From an uncultured Shinella sp. (lineage in GTDB: Bacteria; Pseudomonadota; Alphaproteobacteria; Rhizobiales; Rhizobiaceae): 8,511 bases of DNA. The stretch lies in NCBI GenBank assembly GCA_946481465.1, contig CAMLOC010000114.1, positions 1 through 8,511 on the forward strand. The letters run 5' to 3'. Positions within the stretch are counted from its first letter, which is position 1. Every line of letters begins with the position of its first letter. Both the position numbers and the translations under genes were made by a program. The notes under the pieces are model-generated. The model was given only the letters and a program-made list of their open reading frames with translations. It was not told the DNA's origin and did not search any database. This document shows positions 7,103-8,511 of this stretch, piece by piece.

Positions 7103-8116
7103 TCAGCCCTCCATCACTTCCTTCAGCGCCCGGCCGACGCGGGCCGGGCCCGGGAAATAGTCCCATTCCTGCGCATGCGGATAGGGCGTGTCCCAGCCCG
7201 TCACGCGCACCACCGGCGCTTCGAGGCTGTAGAAGCAGTGCTCCTGAACCAGCGACACCACCTCCGCGCCAAAACCGGAGGTCAGCGTCGCCTCGTGCAC
7301 GACGACGCAGCGGCCGGTCTTCTTCACCGATTGCACGATGGTATCGAGATCGAGCGGCAGGAGGCTGCGCAGGTCAATCACCTCGGCGTCGATCCCCGTC
7401 TCCTCGGCCGCGGCGAGCGCCACATGCACCATCGTGCCATAGGCGACGACGGTGACGGCGCCGCCCGGCCGGCGGATCTCCGCCTTGCCGATGGGGATCG
7501 TATAGTGCCCCTCCGGCACCTCGCCGAGCTCGTGCTTCGACCAGGGCGTGACCGGCCTTTCGTGATGGCCGTCGAAGGGGCCGTTGTAGAGGCGTTTCGG
7601 TTCGAGGAACATCACCGGGTCCGGGTCCTCGATGGCGGCGATCAGCAGGCCCTTGGCGTCATGGGGATTGGAAGGCACGACGACCTTCAACCCGCAGACA
7701 TGGGTAAAGAGCGCTTCGGGGCTCTGGCTGTGCGTCTGCCCGCCGAAAATGCCGCCGCCGGTCGGCATGCGCACGACGATGGGGCAGGTGAAATCGCCGT
7801 TGGAGCGATAGCGGATGCGCGCCGCCTCCTGGGTGATCTGGTCGTAGGCGGGGTACATGTAGTCGGCGAACTGGATCTCGACGCAGGGTTTCAGCCCGTA
7901 GGCCGCCATGCCGATGGCCGTGCCGAGGATGCCGGATTCGTTGATCGGCGCGTCGAAGCAGCGCGTCTTGCCGTATTTCGCCTGCAATCCTTGGGTCGCG
8001 CGGAAAACGCCGCCGAAATAGCCGACATCCTCGCCGAAGACGACCACGTCGTCGTCGCGTCCCATCGAGACGTCCATGGCGCTGCGCACGGCCTCGATCA
8101 TCGTCATTCTTGCCAT
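7103..8116 (-). CDS. bkdA2: Branched-chain 2-oxoacid dehydrogenase E1 component, beta subunit
   Basis: A 337-residue transketolase-like subunit that, with E1 alpha, forms the thiamine-diphosphate enzyme decarboxylating branched-chain 2-oxoacids and acylating the E2 lipoyl group. Visible are FGEDVGYFGGVFRAT (27-41), INESG with the cofactor-activating glutamate E60 (58-62), GGQTHSQSPE (125-134) and the C-terminal swivel domain from about residue 200. The open frame runs upstream to 8215, but ATG at 8116 is chosen. It gives the usual family length, begins one base after the E1 alpha stop, and has AGGA 7 nt upstream. Further in-frame ATGs at codons 4 and 6 leave the exact start slightly open. The HSQSPE stretch and neighbours favour the branched-chain type over pyruvate dehydrogenase E1 beta. 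Confidence 0.96.
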   Translation of the reverse strand: MARMTMIEAVRSAMDVSMGRDDDVVVFGEDVGYFGGVFRATQGLQAKYGKTRCFDAPINESGILGTAIGMAAYGLKPCVEIQFADYMYPAYDQITQEAARIRYRSNGDFTCPIVVRMPTGGGIFGGQTHSQSPEALFTHVCGLKVVVPSNPHDAKGLLIAAIEDPDPVMFLEPKRLYNGPFDGHHERPVTPWSKHELGEVPEGHYTIPIGKAEIRRPGGAVTVVAYGTMVHVALAAAEETGIDAEVIDLRSLLPLDLDTIVQSVKKTGRCVVVHEATLTSGFGAEVVSLVQEHCFYSLEAPVVRVTGWDTPYPHAQEWDYFPGPARVGRALKEVMEG

Positions 8117-8117
8117 G

Positions 8118-8511
<394 letters not shown>

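Overview
The window reads as chromosome or large replicon of a high-G+C alphaproteobacterium, most likely of the Rhizobium/Sinorhizobium/Agrobacterium/Shinella group. The reasons are the protein styles, the tight operon packing, and a pair of short palindromic repeats at 6671-6795 that look like the rhizobial intergenic mosaic element (RIME) family. Species cannot be named from the sequence alone. All eight genes I can support lie on the minus strand, so transcription runs from 8511 towards 1.

Region 1 (8511 to 2422) is a six-gene catabolic operon. In order of transcription it encodes branched-chain 2-oxoacid dehydrogenase E1 alpha (C-terminal part only; the gene continues beyond the right edge), E1 beta, the lipoyl acyltransferase E2, and the dedicated dihydrolipoamide dehydrogenase E3. 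These are followed by 3-hydroxyisobutyryl-CoA hydrolase and 3-hydroxyisobutyrate dehydrogenase. Junctions are a few bases apart or overlapping (1, 3 and 4 nt gaps, then 17 and 4 nt overlaps), so this is one translationally coupled unit. The complex converts the 2-oxoacids of valine, leucine and isoleucine to acyl-CoAs. The last two enzymes act only in the valine branch, freeing 3-hydroxyisobutyrate from CoA and oxidising it to methylmalonate semialdehyde. The intermediate acyl-CoA dehydrogenase and enoyl-CoA hydratase, and the final semialdehyde dehydrogenase, are not in the window.

Region 2 (2421 to 2276) is a 146-bp intergenic stretch with GC-rich dyads, an A7 tract and a possible promoter/operator for the next gene.

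Region 3 (2275 to 1) is the start of an ABC importer operon of the BMP/PnrA (purine nucleoside-type) class. It holds a Tat-type periplasmic binding protein, a 111-bp spacer with a strong stem-loop, and a double-domain ATPase cut by the left edge. The permease genes would lie to the left, outside the window.

The main oddity is inside the E2 gene. Two inverted copies of a ~50-bp palindromic repeat sit in frame in the linker between the lipoyl domain and the E1/E3-binding domain and encode about 42 extra residues. I found no undescribed multi-gene system; the rest is conventional metabolism and transport. Long open frames on the plus strand are codon-bias shadows.
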